A stretch of 6,340 bases of DNA, from contig JASHVC010000578.1 in NCBI GenBank assembly GCA_030039655.1, positions 1-6,340 on the forward strand. Direction: 5' to 3'. The notes beneath the pieces are model-generated. The model searched no databases. It was not told the DNA's origin and was given only the letters and a program-made list of their open reading frames with translations. The position numbers and the translations under genes were made by a program. Origin of the DNA: Xanthobacteraceae bacterium (GTDB lineage Bacteria > Pseudomonadota > Alphaproteobacteria > Rhizobiales > Xanthobacteraceae). This document shows positions 6,092 through 6,340 of this stretch, one piece after another (positions within the stretch are counted from its first letter, which is position 1; every line of letters begins with the position of its first letter).

Positions 6092-6340
6092 TTATGCCGA
6101 GAGCAGTTTATCGTAAGCGCCAGCGGCGCGCAGGGTGGCAACGATGCGTTCCGGCGTGAGCGGGGTTTCGGAAAAATGCACGCCGAACGGCGAGAGCGCA
6201 TCCTCGATCGCCGCGATGATGGCGGCCGGCGCCGGGATGGTGCCGCCTTCACCGGCGCCCTTCACGCCGAGCGGGTTGAATGGATTGACGGTCTCGACGT
6301 GGGCGATGTCGCAGATCGGCACGTCGGTCGCCATGGGCAG
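6092..6340 (-). CDS. Molybdenum-hydroxylase large subunit, C-terminal end (CoxL/XdhA family, partial)
   Basis: Only the last 82 residues are in the window; the frame is open to the edge. LPMATDVP (1-8), NPFNPLGVKGAGEGGT (19-34) and the alanine-rich helix after it are the standard end of the large, molybdopterin-binding subunit of the xanthine dehydrogenase/aerobic CO dehydrogenase family. The glutamate of KGAGEGG (E31 of this fragment) is the conserved active-site base. Members insert an oxygen from water into purines, N-heteroaromatics, aldehydes or CO; the substrate-defining part is outside the window. With ubiX, a ubiD-like gene and a nicX-like gene downstream, hydroxylation of a pyridine ring carbon is the likeliest role, by inference. 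The medium and iron-sulfur subunits would be expected further right. Confidence 0.87.
   Translation of the reverse strand: MPMATDVPICDIAHVETVNPFNPLGVKGAGEGGTIPAPAAIIAAIEDALSPFGVHFSETPLTPERIVATLRAAGAYDKLLSA

Noticed and set aside
1..6340. CRISPR array, tRNA, rRNA, insertion sequence or integrase
   Set aside because: No regularly spaced direct repeats, cloverleaf-like sequence, rRNA signature, transposase or recombinase motif was seen on either strand.

Overview
The window looks like chromosomal DNA of an alphaproteobacterium of the Bradyrhizobium/Rhodopseudomonas group. The evidence is a GC content near 62% in the catabolic genes (two 60-base lines counted in the ubiD-like gene) and an intergenic palindrome (4377-4461) of the 'gtcatgcccgg...acgtctt' kind that I remember as abundant in that group. 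All supported genes lie on the minus strand, so transcription runs from high to low coordinates.

Right and centre (6340 to 1633): a run of six genes that reads as one catabolic operon. In transcription order they are: the 3' end of a molybdenum-hydroxylase large subunit (CoxL/xanthine dehydrogenase family); a small TIGR02444-type protein; a UbiX flavin prenyltransferase; a carboxymuconolactone decarboxylase-family protein; a UbiD-family decarboxylase; and a protein that matches, as I remember it, 2,5-dihydroxypyridine 5,6-dioxygenase (NicX). UbiX makes the prenylated FMN that UbiD needs. NicX opens the 2,5-dihydroxypyridine ring. The simplest reading is a pathway for an N-heteroaromatic carboxylic acid: hydroxylation by the molybdenum enzyme, decarboxylation by UbiD, then ring opening by NicX. 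Known pathways reach 2,5-dihydroxypyridine with other enzymes (NicC from 6-hydroxynicotinate; PicC, an amidohydrolase-type decarboxylase, from 3,6-dihydroxypicolinate). A prFMN-dependent step here would be a variant worth testing. The substrate is inferred, not shown.

Middle left (1632 to 1207): about 425 bases with no convincing intact gene. It holds two short hydrophobic minus-strand reading frames that look like remnants of a membrane protein, a cluster of one heptamer in inverted arrangement, and the probable upstream region of the next gene.

Left (1206 to 1): the first 402 codons of an AAA+ ATPase that runs off the window edge. It has clear Walker A and B motifs and a sensor-2-like arginine. 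Its base composition is clearly lower in GC (38 to 60% in four 60-base lines counted) than the catabolic genes, which suggests separate, horizontally acquired DNA. Its function cannot be assigned from what is visible.
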